DNA from: Paraburkholderia hayleyella
GTDB lineage: Bacteria > Pseudomonadota > Gammaproteobacteria > Burkholderiales > Burkholderiaceae
Reading direction: 5' to 3'
DNA length: 64,000 nucleotides
NCBI RefSeq assembly: GCF_009455685.1
Contig: NZ_QPES01000001.1
Coordinates: 3,038,001-3,102,000, forward strand
Shown here: piece after piece, positions 1-7,707 of the stretch
How the letters are laid out: each line of letters begins with the position of its first letter
How positions within the stretch are numbered: the stretch's first letter is position 1
Made by a program: the position numbers and the translations under genes
The notes under the pieces: model-generated
What the model saw: only the letters and a program-made list of their open reading frames with translations
What the model was told of the DNA's origin: nothing
Databases searched by the model: none

Positions 1-674
1 GCTTCTGGGGCGATGAACTGCGCCGCCAGCGGATTGTTCTCTGGCAAACGGATGTGGCGGTACATCAGCAAGGCAAAGAGCGGCCCCGCGACAATCGCCG
101 TCGGCACCCCCACGACCAGGCCATACGCAATGGTTTTGCCAATATCGGCGTGATAGGCCTGGACCGCCAGCAGCGCAGCGGGATGCGGCGGGATCAGGCC
201 ATGCACCACGGACAACCCAGCCACCATCGGCAAGCCGATGAGCAACAGTGATTTGCCGGTGCGCCGCGCGACGTTGAACGCAATCGGAATCAGCAGCACG
301 AAGCCCACTTCGAAGAACACCGGCAAGCCCACGATGATCGCCACGCACATCATCGCCCAGTGAATATGCTTCTCGCCAAACCAGCCGATAAGTGACGTCG
401 CAATACGTTCGGCCCCGCCCGATTCGGCCATCATCTTGCCGAGCATCGTCCCCAGCCCCACAACAATGGCGATATGGCCCAGCGTATTGCCATTGCCGGT
501 TTCGAACGATTTGACGATGGTATTCATCGGCATACCGACCGCCAGACCCAACAGCAGCGACACGATGATCAGAACCAGAAACGGATACACCTTGTAGCGC
601 GTAATCATCAAGATCAGCGCAGCAACTGCGATTACCGCGTAAATCAGCAGCATGTCGCCGTGAACCGTCTCCAT
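1..674 (-). CDS. gntP: GntP-family gluconate permease, 5' part
   Basis: The gene runs off the left edge, so only the first 224 codons are visible. The product is a polytopic inner-membrane protein of the GntP gluconate:H+ symporter family. The start METVHGDMLLIYAV is followed by hydrophobic helices, and the segments GNTLGHIAIVVGLGTMLGKM, GLPVFFEVGFVLLIPIAF and GLSVVHGLIPPHPAALLAVQ match the family. A GGGAGA ribosome site lies about 6 nt before the ATG. It would import gluconate, which after phosphorylation enters Edd and Eda, encoded 7 kb away beyond the repeat array. A paralogous sugar-acid substrate is possible, so gntP rather than gntT or gntU is a family-level name. Confidence 0.88.
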   Translation of the reverse strand, partial: METVHGDMLLIYAVIAVAALILMITRYKVYPFLVLIIVSLLLGLAVGMPMNTIVKSFETGNGNTLGHIAIVVGLGTMLGKMMAESGGAERIATSLIGWFGEKHIHWAMMCVAIIVGLPVFFEVGFVLLIPIAFNVARRTGKSLLLIGLPMVAGLSVVHGLIPPHPAALLAVQAYHADIGKTIAYGLVVGVPTAIVAGPLFALLMYRHIRLPENNPLAAQFIAPE

Positions 675-1063
675 GTGTTGTCTCCCTGCAGCGGTGTCGC
701 TGCGCTATGTCGTTAGCTTGCGAATAGGGGAAATGCGCTCGTGTTCTTCTGTTCTTCTGTTCTTCTTTGACTGGCTGGCTTTTTGCACCGGAGCATTCAG
801 GGGGATACGAGCGGTCTCCCGCAAACCGGTTAACCCATCCCGCCCCGGACAAACGCTGGATTCTACTGCCTCTTCATTACTATCTTGTTATTGGCGAGCG
901 TGGAACCGTTTGTTTTTATTGAACTTTGAGGTGGAGAGTTGGAAGGCTCAGGGGGGATCATTTTGCTGCTTTGATTTTTCTGTTTCTGTCCCGGCAAGCG
1001 AGATTGGCCTAGCCTGGCCCCATGGTTTTTGCCACGATGGCGCAGGCCGGAAACCTTTTACCA
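675..1063. other. Gene-free gap with gntP leader, 8-bp repeats and a palindrome
   Basis: No credible gene lies here. The half next to gntP holds three perfect head-to-tail copies of gttcttct (743-766) and the palindrome AACCGGTT (824-831). A centre of CCGG or CG in such a palindrome is common in LacI-family operators, so this could be a gluconate-responsive site; that is inference. The half next to the array has no strong terminator-like hairpin, and array homology ends just past the last stop codon. Confidence 0.5.
824..831. promoter_or_regulatory. Possible LacI-type operator upstream of gntP
   Basis: The perfect palindrome AACCGGTT lies about 150 bp upstream of the gntP start, within GCAAACCGGTTAACCC. 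The size and CG-centred symmetry fit LacI-family half-sites, and gluconate permease genes are often controlled by such repressors. No regulator gene is next to it in this window, and an 8-bp palindrome can occur by chance. Confidence 0.25.
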
Positions 1064-2437
1064 CTACATCGTGATCGCCTTTTTGGTACAGACATCCGCA
1101 CGCAACGAGACAAACGGCAAGGTCGTCGGCAACCAGTTCAGCGTGATTCCCCCAGCGGCCAACGCCTCCTTGTCCGGCGAGTTGAAGTAATCCAGCAAAC
1201 TGAACTTGCTGGTGTCGGGCGGGCCCTCGCTGACACTGCAAAGTCCTTCCTTGTAGAGCCCGGCTGGGCCAATCCACGTCAAGCTCCGGTCGAAAGCGCC
1301 GCTGTTCTGGAGGGCCAGCCAGCCACTCATCCCCTCTGGAAGATAGGGGTCCAGCGCCGCCTGATCGATGCTCCGCCCCTCTGCATCGACGAACACATAC
1401 GATTTCGCCGCGTCGTAAGGTGCTTTCAGGTAGAACGTCCGCGCCGTGTTGACCCAGGACAGCGGCCAGATGCCATCTGCCACCTGGCTGTTGCACGAGG
1501 CCTCCATGCCCGGCTGCAGGGCCGCCATCTTCCATGACACCGCCCGGTAGCGGGCGAGGATCGCACCCGCCTTGTTCGGATGGCCTAGCCGGTCCAGGCC
1601 GGTTTGCGTCATCTTTTTGATCGAGGTGTAGGAATGGGATTCCGGATCGACGTAGACGCCCACGAAGCTGTGGCCCATCGGCTGGGTTACCTTGAACGGC
1701 AGGTCAATGTTTCCCGGCAGAGTCTTCGGGCTGACGAACAGCCGCAGCATGCTGATGACCATATCGGTGGTGGAGGTGATGTATTCGCCGCCACCCGCGA
1801 CGTAGTTGGCCGGAGATGCCACGCCTACGACGCCGAGGCTGCGGTTTTTCAGATGCGTTTGCGCATAGAACTGCTTGTGGCCAGCGTTGGCGTAGAGGTT
1901 GCCCTGCGAGTGGCCGACGATCAGCACGGATTTGCCTTCGTTCATGACCAGTTTTTTGTACAGGGCGACGTGTTTGTTTACGCTTTTATCTATGTAGTTG
2001 TTTTCGGCTTCGAATTGCTGCTTCAAAACGCCGGTTTTTTCTTTTCTGATTCTTTCAATTTCGTCTTCAATCGACTGGGCAACTGCCGGCGAAATCGCGG
2101 AGTCTGTTTTTAATAAATAGCGCACAAACAAATCCCAGCTCAGCCCAGGATCTTCTGCCAGCTTTTGTTTTAATACACGGACCAGATCTTTTAAGAAGCC
2201 TTCTGTGGGGTTGTCGGACAACATATACTCAACTGGAGCACCATTATAATACGGACCAATCATCGCAATTAATGCCTCCCGCCCCTCAACCCTATTCGAT
2301 ATGTTATTCATAATTCCAGTAGCATATGAAATAACAATCTTCTTTTTACAATTATTCTCATTTGCGAATGCAGAATTTTTAAAAAACATCAACACTATAA
2401 CAATAGCAATTATTTTCACATTCCTCATGACACACAT
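1064..2437 (-). CDS. Exported lipase-like protein, copy C (457 aa)
   Basis: The N-terminus has a signal peptide (MRNVKIIAIVIVLMFF, probable cleavage after SAFA near residue 25). The mature part carries an alpha/beta-hydrolase nucleophile elbow GHSQGN with Ser about 177, followed by strand-like GVVGVASPAN, an Asp in STTDMV and a His in PMGHSF. These make a plausible Ser-Asp-His triad, which is inference. Four cysteines suggest disulfides in an exported protein. It starts inside the end of the 195-aa gene, and its AAGGAG ribosome site lies in that gene's last codons, so translation is probably coupled. It diverges from copies A and B over its first ~175 residues, then is nearly identical. Specific family not recognised. 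Confidence 0.85.
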   Translation of the reverse strand: MCVMRNVKIIAIVIVLMFFKNSAFANENNCKKKIVISYATGIMNNISNRVEGREALIAMIGPYYNGAPVEYMLSDNPTEGFLKDLVRVLKQKLAEDPGLSWDLFVRYLLKTDSAISPAVAQSIEDEIERIRKEKTGVLKQQFEAENNYIDKSVNKHVALYKKLVMNEGKSVLIVGHSQGNLYANAGHKQFYAQTHLKNRSLGVVGVASPANYVAGGGEYITSTTDMVISMLRLFVSPKTLPGNIDLPFKVTQPMGHSFVGVYVDPESHSYTSIKKMTQTGLDRLGHPNKAGAILARYRAVSWKMAALQPGMEASCNSQVADGIWPLSWVNTARTFYLKAPYDAAKSYVFVDAEGRSIDQAALDPYLPEGMSGWLALQNSGAFDRSLTWIGPAGLYKEGLCSVSEGPPDTSKFSLLDYFNSPDKEALAAGGITLNWLPTTLPFVSLRADVCTKKAITM

Positions 2438-3012
2438 GACGACTCCTTCCTCTTCATATGAACCAATCCCCCAGAATTATCCAACATATTTCCATAAGCA
2501 ATCATTCGCTCCGGTGAATTAAGCATTCTCGCCTCAAGCTCTTTAACTAAAGCACGACGTCTTTTCACATCTGAAATTCTCTCTACAACACAATCGAGAG
2601 CATCTATTTCAGATATTGCTGCTTTTGTCGCCCCATCCTCCGTCCCGCCCAGCGCAATACTCGCCTCAAACGCCGCAGCAAACTGCAGCATGGCTTTCCG
2701 GGTTGGAATATCCGGATATTCTTTTTCAATGTAACTCGCCACATCAGGACGGGGCTTGAAATACTGGCCATCGACCAGCAAACCACGATGATCCATTACC
2801 GGTGGAAATGGCACATCGTCCTGAGTAATAAAATGATCCGGGTCTTTATTCGCCGCCGATGCGGCGACAGGAATAGCCTGGCTTCCTGCCGGCTTTATTT
2901 CAGCTTTTGACATTTGAGAAATATCCTCATCATTTTTGAGAAATTTCCACACAACAAATACCGAAACTACGGCAACAACAGCAAACGCCGCCCCCCACCT
3001 CATATATTTCAT
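2425..3012 (-). CDS. Membrane-anchored partner protein, copy C (195 aa)
   Basis: The product has one N-terminal hydrophobic segment (about residues 7-23, GAAFAVVAVVSVFVVW) after a short lysine-bearing N-terminus. That suggests an inner-membrane anchor with the rest in the periplasm. Residues 1 to about 131, including DDVPFPPVMDHRGLLVDGQY, are almost identical in all three copies. The last ~64 residues are copy-specific but keep two cysteines (ALDCV and SSCVS) and the pattern KELEARML-SPE. The stop codon lies 13 nt inside the following lipase-like gene. No family recognised. Immunity protein, lipase foldase and other periplasmic partner roles are all possible. Confidence 0.82.
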   Translation of the reverse strand: MKYMRWGAAFAVVAVVSVFVVWKFLKNDEDISQMSKAEIKPAGSQAIPVAASAANKDPDHFITQDDVPFPPVMDHRGLLVDGQYFKPRPDVASYIEKEYPDIPTRKAMLQFAAAFEASIALGGTEDGATKAAISEIDALDCVVERISDVKRRRALVKELEARMLNSPERMIAYGNMLDNSGGLVHMKRKESSCVS

Positions 3013-3127
3013 ACGCCACCCATAAAATTATGTGGCAAGCAAAATGCCGCATTTACAGAAGGCTTTAATTTCTATTTTTCAGGCGAGCACGATCAATCAG
3101 GGATTCCACTTAAATCAGGCCGTAAAA

Positions 3128-3133
3128 ATTATA
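3128..3133 (-). promoter_or_regulatory. TATAAT -10 element upstream of unit C
   Basis: A perfect TATAAT on the minus strand lies about 115 nt before the 195-aa gene and is conserved in position in all three units. The -35 region is weak (GACTTA-like). Each unit may therefore be transcribed separately. Confidence 0.5.
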
Positions 3134-3199
3134 GAGATAAGCAAAAAACATAAGTCACTCAAACAAATAACACTTCAATAACAACTTGCAACTGGACTA

Positions 3200-3238
3200 G
3201 CCAGCGCCATGACCATCGCTTTCGGCTGTGGCGCTGGC
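3200..3238 (-). terminator. Hairpin after copy B lipase-like gene
   Basis: A perfect 10-bp inverted repeat, GCCAGCGCCA with TGGCGCTGGC, starts about 10 nt after the stop codon of the copy B gene. No clear U-tract follows, so it may be a 3' stabilising hairpin or a weak terminator. The same hairpin follows copy A but not copy C. Confidence 0.5.
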
Positions 3239-3246
3239 AGAAACCA

Positions 3247-4632
3247 CTACATCGTGATCGCCTTTTTGGTACAGACATCCGCACGCAACGAGACAAACGG
3301 CAAAGTCGTCGGCAACCAGCTCAACGTGATTCCCCCAGCGGCCAACGCCTCCTTGTCCGGCGAGTTGAAGTAATCCAGCAGGCTGAACTTGCTGGTGTCG
3401 GGCGAGCCCTCGCTGACACTGCAAAGCCCTTCCTTGTAAAGCCCGGCTGGGCCAATCCACGTCAAGCTCCGGTCGAAAGCGCCACTGTTCTGGAGGGCCA
3501 GCCAGCCACTCATCCCCTCTGGAAGATAGGGGTCCAGCCCCGCCTGATCGATGCTCCGCCCCTCTGCATCGACGAACACATACGATTTCGCCGCGTCGTA
3601 AGGCGCTTTCAGGTAGAACGTCCGCGCCGTGTTGACCCAGGACAGCGGCCAGATGCCATCTGCCACCTGGCTGTTGCACGAGGCCTCCATGCCCGGCTGC
3701 AGGGCCGCCATCTTCCATGACACCGCCCGGTAGCGGGCGAGGATCGCACCCGCCTTGTTCGGATGGCCTAGCCGGTCCAGGCCGGTTTGCGTCATCTTTT
3801 TGATGGAGGTGTAGGAATGGGATTCCGGATCGACGTAGACGCCCACGAAGCTGTGGCCCATCGGCTCAGTCACCTTGAACGGCAGGTCGATGTTGCCCGG
3901 CAGCGTGTATGGGCTGACGAACAGCCGCAGCATGCTGATGACCATATCGGTGGTGGAGGTGATGTATTCGCCGCCACCCGCGACGTAGTTGGCCGGAGAT
4001 GCCACGCCTACGACACCGAGGCTGCGGTTTTTCAGATGCGTTTGCGCATAGAACTGCTTGTGGCCAGCGTTGGCGTAGAGGTTGCCCTGCGAGTGGCCGA
4101 CGATCAGCACGGATTTGCCTTCGTCCATGATCAGTTTTTTGTACATGGCGACGTGCTGGCTTACATTTTTATCTATGTAATTGTTTTCAGCTTCGAATTG
4201 CTTTTTCAGAGCAGCGGTTTTTTCTTTTCTGATCGCATCAATTATTGCATCGATTGATTTGGCAATGGCTGGCGGAACCGATGGATTTGTTTGCAATATA
4301 TAACGCACCAGCAAATCCCAGCTCAGGCCGGGGATTTCCGTCGTCTTCTGCTTTAGCACTCGAGCCAAGTCACTTAAAAATCCTTCTGTGGGGTTTTCTG
4401 ATAATGTATATTCCACCGGAGATTCGTTATAACTTTCCCCGATCATCGCCATCAAAGAATTCTGACCATTAAGCCGATCCGATCTATTATTCATAATTCC
4501 ATTTGCATATGAAATTACCAATTTTTTCTTACAATCCCCACCAACAGCCGAAAACACTGGCCCACAAAAAAATTCAGCCCCAATAAAAATCAATATTGTT
4601 ATAAATAATCGTAAATTTCTTATAAGGCACAT
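3247..4632 (-). CDS. Exported lipase-like protein, copy B (461 aa)
   Basis: The product is a paralogue of the proteins at 1064-2437 and 5442-6827. It has its own signal peptide (MCLIRNLRLFITILIFIG, cleavage near FSA) and copy-specific residues up to about 78 (ANGIMNNRSDRLNGQN, then ESYNESPVEYTL). From SENPTEGFLSDL onward it is almost identical to copy A. Ser181 lies in GHSQGN; Asp in STTDMV and His in PMGHSF complete a plausible triad. The long C-terminal half (about residues 300-461) carries three further cysteines and no recognised domain. Translation appears coupled to the preceding 195-aa gene through a 13-nt overlap. Confidence 0.87.
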   Translation of the reverse strand: MCLIRNLRLFITILIFIGAEFFCGPVFSAVGGDCKKKLVISYANGIMNNRSDRLNGQNSLMAMIGESYNESPVEYTLSENPTEGFLSDLARVLKQKTTEIPGLSWDLLVRYILQTNPSVPPAIAKSIDAIIDAIRKEKTAALKKQFEAENNYIDKNVSQHVAMYKKLIMDEGKSVLIVGHSQGNLYANAGHKQFYAQTHLKNRSLGVVGVASPANYVAGGGEYITSTTDMVISMLRLFVSPYTLPGNIDLPFKVTEPMGHSFVGVYVDPESHSYTSIKKMTQTGLDRLGHPNKAGAILARYRAVSWKMAALQPGMEASCNSQVADGIWPLSWVNTARTFYLKAPYDAAKSYVFVDAEGRSIDQAGLDPYLPEGMSGWLALQNSGAFDRSLTWIGPAGLYKEGLCSVSEGSPDTSKFSLLDYFNSPDKEALAAGGITLSWLPTTLPFVSLRADVCTKKAITM

Positions 4633-5207
4633 GATGACTCCTTTTTGATTGTATAAAACAGCCCCGCAGAATTATCGAGAGAATTACCATAAGCCATAAG
4701 TTTTTCTGGCGAATCAAGCATTCTTGCCTCAAGCTCCTTAACCAAGGGATCACGCTTCTTTATTTCCTTAATTTTTCCATAAACACAGTTAAGTGCATCG
4801 TATTCTGCAATAGCAGCCTTTTTCGCCCCATCCTCTGTTCCACCTAATGCAATACTCGCCTCAAACGCCGCAGCAAATTGCAGCATGGCTTTCCGGGTTG
4901 GAATATCCGGATATTCTTTTTCAATGTAACTCGCCACATCAGGACGGGGCTTGAAATACTGGCCATCGACCAGCAAACCACGATGATCCATTACCGGTGG
5001 AAATGGCACATCGTCCTGAGTAATAAAATGATCCGGGTCTTTATTCGCCGCCGATGCGGCGACAGGAATAGCCAGGCTTCCTGCCAGCTTTATTTCAGCC
5101 CTTGATATTTGAGAAATATCCTCATCGTTTTTGAGAAATTTCCACACAACAAATACCGAAACCACGGCAACAACAGCAAACGCCGCCCCCCACTTCATAT
5201 ATTTCAT
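4620..5207 (-). CDS. Membrane-anchored partner protein, copy B (195 aa)
   Basis: This is the second copy of the small anchored protein. Residues 1 to about 131 match the other copies except for a few substitutions, including ISQISRAEIKLAG. The tail differs: AEYDALNCVYGKIKEIKK, and an end in KESSCAL. The two tail cysteines are retained. The ATG follows a GGGTGG ribosome site; a second ATG at codon 4 is an alternative start. The gene sits 235 bp after copy A of the lipase-like gene and has its own TATAAT-like element. Confidence 0.84.
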   Translation of the reverse strand: MKYMKWGAAFAVVAVVSVFVVWKFLKNDEDISQISRAEIKLAGSLAIPVAASAANKDPDHFITQDDVPFPPVMDHRGLLVDGQYFKPRPDVASYIEKEYPDIPTRKAMLQFAAAFEASIALGGTEDGAKKAAIAEYDALNCVYGKIKEIKKRDPLVKELEARMLDSPEKLMAYGNSLDNSAGLFYTIKKESSCAL

Positions 5208-5322
5208 ACGCCACCCATAAAATTATGTGGCAAGCAAAATGCCGCATTTACAGAAGGCTTTAATTTCTATTTTTCAGGCGAGCACGATCAATCAGGGATT
5301 CCACTTAAATCAGGCCGTAAAA

Positions 5323-5328
5323 ATTATA
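5323..5328 (-). promoter_or_regulatory. TATAAT -10 element upstream of unit B
   Basis: A perfect TATAAT on the minus strand lies about 115 nt before the copy B small gene, at the same place as in units A and C. The flanking sequence is conserved as well, so the promoter was copied with the unit. Confidence 0.5.
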
Positions 5329-5394
5329 GAGATAATCAAAAAACATAAGTTACTCAAACAAATAACACTTTAATAACAACTTGCGACTGGACTA

Positions 5395-5433
5395 GCCAGC
5401 GCCATGACCATCGCTTTCGGCTGTGGCGCTGGC
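5395..5433 (-). terminator. Hairpin after copy A lipase-like gene
   Basis: A 10-bp inverted repeat, GCCAGCGCCA with TGGCGCTGGC, separated by a 19-nt loop, lies just after the copy A stop codon. It is identical to the one after copy B. No U-tract follows. Confidence 0.5.
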
Positions 5434-5441
5434 AGAAACCA

Positions 5442-6827
5442 CTACATCGTGATCGCCTCTTTGGTACAGACATCCGCACGCAACGAGACAAACGGCAAGG
5501 TCGTCGGCAACCCGCTCAGCGTGATACCCCCAGCGGCCAACGCCTCCTTGTCCGGCGAGTTGAAGTAATCCAGCAAACTGAACTTGCTGGTGTCGGGCGG
5601 GCCCTCGCTGACACTGCAAAGTCCTTCCTTGTAAAGCTCGGCTGGGCCAATCCACGTCAAGCTCCGGTCGAAAGCGCCGCTGTTCTGGAGGGCCAGCCAG
5701 CCACTCATCCCCTCTGGAAGATAGGGGTCCAGCCCCGCCTGATCGATGCTCCGCCCCTCTGCATCGACGAACACATACGATTTCGCCGCGTCGTAAGGCG
5801 CTTTCAGGTAGAACGTCCGCGCCGTGTTGACCCAGGACAGCGGCCAGATGCCATCTGCCACCTGGCTGTTGCACGAGGCCTCCATGCCCGGCTGCAGGGC
5901 CGCCATCTTCCATGACACCGCCCGGTAGCGGGCGAGGATCGCACCCGCCTTGTTCGGATGGCCTAGCCGGTCCAGGCCGGTTTGCGTCATCTTTTTGATC
6001 GAGGTGTAGGAATGGGATTCCGGATCGACGTAGACGCCCACGAAGCTGTGGCCCATCGGCTCAGTCACCTTGAACGGCAAGTCGATGTTGCCCGGCAGCG
6101 TGTATGGGCTGACGAACAGCCGCAGCATGCTGATGACCATGTCGCTGGTGGAGGTGATGTATTCGCCGCCACCCGCGACGTAGTTGGCCGGGGATGCCAC
6201 GCCTACGACACCGAGGCTGCGGTTTTTCAGATGCGTTTGCGCATAGAACTGCTTGTGGCCAGCGTTGGCGTAGAGGTTGCCCTGCGAGTGGCCGACGATC
6301 AGCACGGATTTGCCTTCGTCCATGATCAGTTTTTTGTACATGGCGACGTGCTGGCTTACGTTTTTATCTATGTAATTGTTTTCAGCTTCGAATTGCTTTT
6401 TCAGAGCAGCGGTTTTTTCTTTTCTGATTGCATCAATTATTGCATCGATTGATTTGGCAATGGCTGGCGGAACCGATGGATTTGTTTGCAATATATAACG
6501 CACCAGCAAATCCCAGCTCAGGCCGGGGATTTCCGTTGTCTTCTGCTTTAGCACTCGCGCCAAGTCACTTAAAAATCCTTCTGTGGGGTTTTCGGACAAT
6601 ACGTATTCTACGGGAGCTCCTTTATTAGACAAACCAATCATACTGCTTAAAGCACTTTTTCCGCGAACTCTATCAGATTGAGTATTCATAATTCCATTCG
6701 CATAAGCAATAACAAGCTTCTTTTCACAAGATATTTTTCCGCTCGCAAATACTGAATTACCAAATACAAAAATAGCACAAAAAAATACTGCAAACTTCCA
6801 AAAATAGACATATTTCATAGCACGCAT
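5442..6827 (-). CDS. Exported lipase-like protein, copy A (461 aa)
   Basis: This is the promoter-proximal copy in the direction of transcription. The signal peptide is MKYVYFWKFAVFFCAIFVFG with cleavage near SVFA. Cys34, Ser181 (GHSQGN), Asp229 (STSDMV) and His260 (PMGHSF) are the notable residues. Copy A differs from B in the first ~78 residues (ANGIMNTQSDRVRGKS, GLSNKGAPVEYVL), then is nearly identical to the end. The AAGGAGTC ribosome site lies within the last codons of the 195-aa gene. The fold class, a serine hydrolase of lipase type, is inferred from the elbow motif. Substrate is unknown: phospholipid, triglyceride or another ester. Confidence 0.87.
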   Translation of the reverse strand: MRAMKYVYFWKFAVFFCAIFVFGNSVFASGKISCEKKLVIAYANGIMNTQSDRVRGKSALSSMIGLSNKGAPVEYVLSENPTEGFLSDLARVLKQKTTEIPGLSWDLLVRYILQTNPSVPPAIAKSIDAIIDAIRKEKTAALKKQFEAENNYIDKNVSQHVAMYKKLIMDEGKSVLIVGHSQGNLYANAGHKQFYAQTHLKNRSLGVVGVASPANYVAGGGEYITSTSDMVISMLRLFVSPYTLPGNIDLPFKVTEPMGHSFVGVYVDPESHSYTSIKKMTQTGLDRLGHPNKAGAILARYRAVSWKMAALQPGMEASCNSQVADGIWPLSWVNTARTFYLKAPYDAAKSYVFVDAEGRSIDQAGLDPYLPEGMSGWLALQNSGAFDRSLTWIGPAELYKEGLCSVSEGPPDTSKFSLLDYFNSPDKEALAAGGITLSGLPTTLPFVSLRADVCTKEAITM

Positions 6828-7402
6828 GTCGACTCCTTTCTATCCCTGTAAACCAACCCTCCAGAATTATCTAGAGCACGACCATAAGCCATAAATTTTT
6901 CTGGTGAATTAAGCATCCTCGCCTCCAACTCCTTTATTAATCTTCCATTTTCCTTAAGATCGGGTATTTTTTTTAAAACACATTCAAGTGCATCCAGCTC
7001 CGATATAGCAGCCTTTTTCGCCCCATCCTCTGTTCCACCTAATGCAATACTCGCCTCAAACGCCGCAGCAAATTGCAGCATGGCTTTCCGGGTTGGAATA
7101 TCCGGATATTCTTTTTCAATGTAACTCGCCACATCAGGACGGGGCTTGAAATACTGGCCATCGACCAGCAAACCACGATGATCCATTACCGGTGGAAATG
7201 GCACATCGTCCTGAGTAATAAAATGATCCGGGTCTTTATTCGCCGCCGATGCGGCGACAGGAATAGCCAGGCTTCCTGCCGGCTTTATTTCGGCTTTTGA
7301 CATTTGAGAAATATCCTCATCATTTTTGAGAAATTTCCACACAACAAATACCGAAACCACGGCAACAACAGCAAACGCCGCCCCCCACTTCATATATTTC
7401 AT
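6815..7402 (-). CDS. Membrane-anchored partner protein, copy A (195 aa)
   Basis: This is the first small gene of the array. It has the same N-terminal anchor and conserved central part as copies B and C. Its copy-specific tail is SELDALECVLKKIPDLKENG, with an end in KESTCVL. The variable tail is contiguous in DNA with the variable N-terminus of the lipase-like gene that follows, so each cassette pairs one tail with one signal-peptide region. No homologous family is recognised. Confidence 0.84.
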   Translation of the reverse strand: MKYMKWGAAFAVVAVVSVFVVWKFLKNDEDISQMSKAEIKPAGSLAIPVAASAANKDPDHFITQDDVPFPPVMDHRGLLVDGQYFKPRPDVASYIEKEYPDIPTRKAMLQFAAAFEASIALGGTEDGAKKAAISELDALECVLKKIPDLKENGRLIKELEARMLNSPEKFMAYGRALDNSGGLVYRDRKESTCVL

Positions 7403-7517
7403 ACGCCACCCATAGAATTATGTGGCAAGCAAAATGCCGCATTTACAGAAGGCTTTAATTTCTATTTTTCAGGTGAGCACGATCAATCAGGGATTTCACT
7501 TAAATCAGGCCATGAAA

Positions 7518-7523
7518 ATTATA
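7518..7523 (-). promoter_or_regulatory. TATAAT -10 element upstream of unit A
   Basis: TATAAT on the minus strand lies about 115 nt upstream of the first small gene of the array. Homology with the other units extends about 55 bp further, to about 7577, then stops. That marks the array's outer border. Confidence 0.5.
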
Positions 7524-7603
7524 GAGATAATCAAAAAGCATAAGCCACTCAAACAAACAACACTTCAATAACAACTTCCTCTTAAATCACCCCCCGCACG
7601 GCC

Positions 7604-7661
7604 AATAAAAAACCTCGTTGCCCGAGCCACCGCGATTCACGCGACAACCCGTACAACGAGG
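7604..7661 (-). terminator. Rho-independent terminator of edd-eda
   Basis: Read on the minus strand, CCTCGTTG and CAACGAGG form a stem, with a smaller CGCG/CGCG pairing inside the loop. TTTTTTA follows. It lies about 45 nt after the eda stop codon and separates the Entner-Doudoroff operon from the array. Confidence 0.75.
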
Positions 7662-7707
7662 CAATCAAATCCAGAAAAATCAGAAAACTAAAAAATATCC
7701 GTCAGCG

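Larger units (their letters stand above)
1064..7577 (-). repeat. Three tandem copies of a two-gene module (about 2.19 kb unit)
   Basis: Three head-to-tail units, here called A (about 5384-7577), B (about 3189-5384) and C (1064 to about 3189), are read leftward. Each holds a promoter-like segment, a 195-codon gene and a 457-461-codon gene overlapping it by 13 nt. Homology starts at the shared AAGTTGTTATT upstream of each unit and ends just after the last stop of C. Outer segments are nearly identical between copies, whereas a core across the gene junction differs: 6594-7004 in A, 4399-4809 in B, about 1943-2652 in C. The array is AT-richer than its neighbours, which suggests horizontal origin. 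No transposase, integrase or terminal repeat was seen. Confidence 0.95.

Noticed and set aside
948..1535. Open frame of about 195 codons on the minus strand overlapping the end of the array, repeated in the other units
   Set aside because: It is an out-of-frame shadow of the hydrolase genes, rich in Gly/Arg/Gln with no ribosome site, and its repetition simply follows the gene copies.
1604..6452. Plus-strand frames of 156-169 codons beginning MRHLFD in each array unit
   Set aside because: They are antisense to the conserved hydrolase genes; the conservation is explained by those genes.
1064..7577. Array considered as a CRISPR or a composite transposon
   Set aside because: Units are 2.19 kb and coding, without short spacers. 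No transposase, terminal inverted repeats or target duplication were seen.
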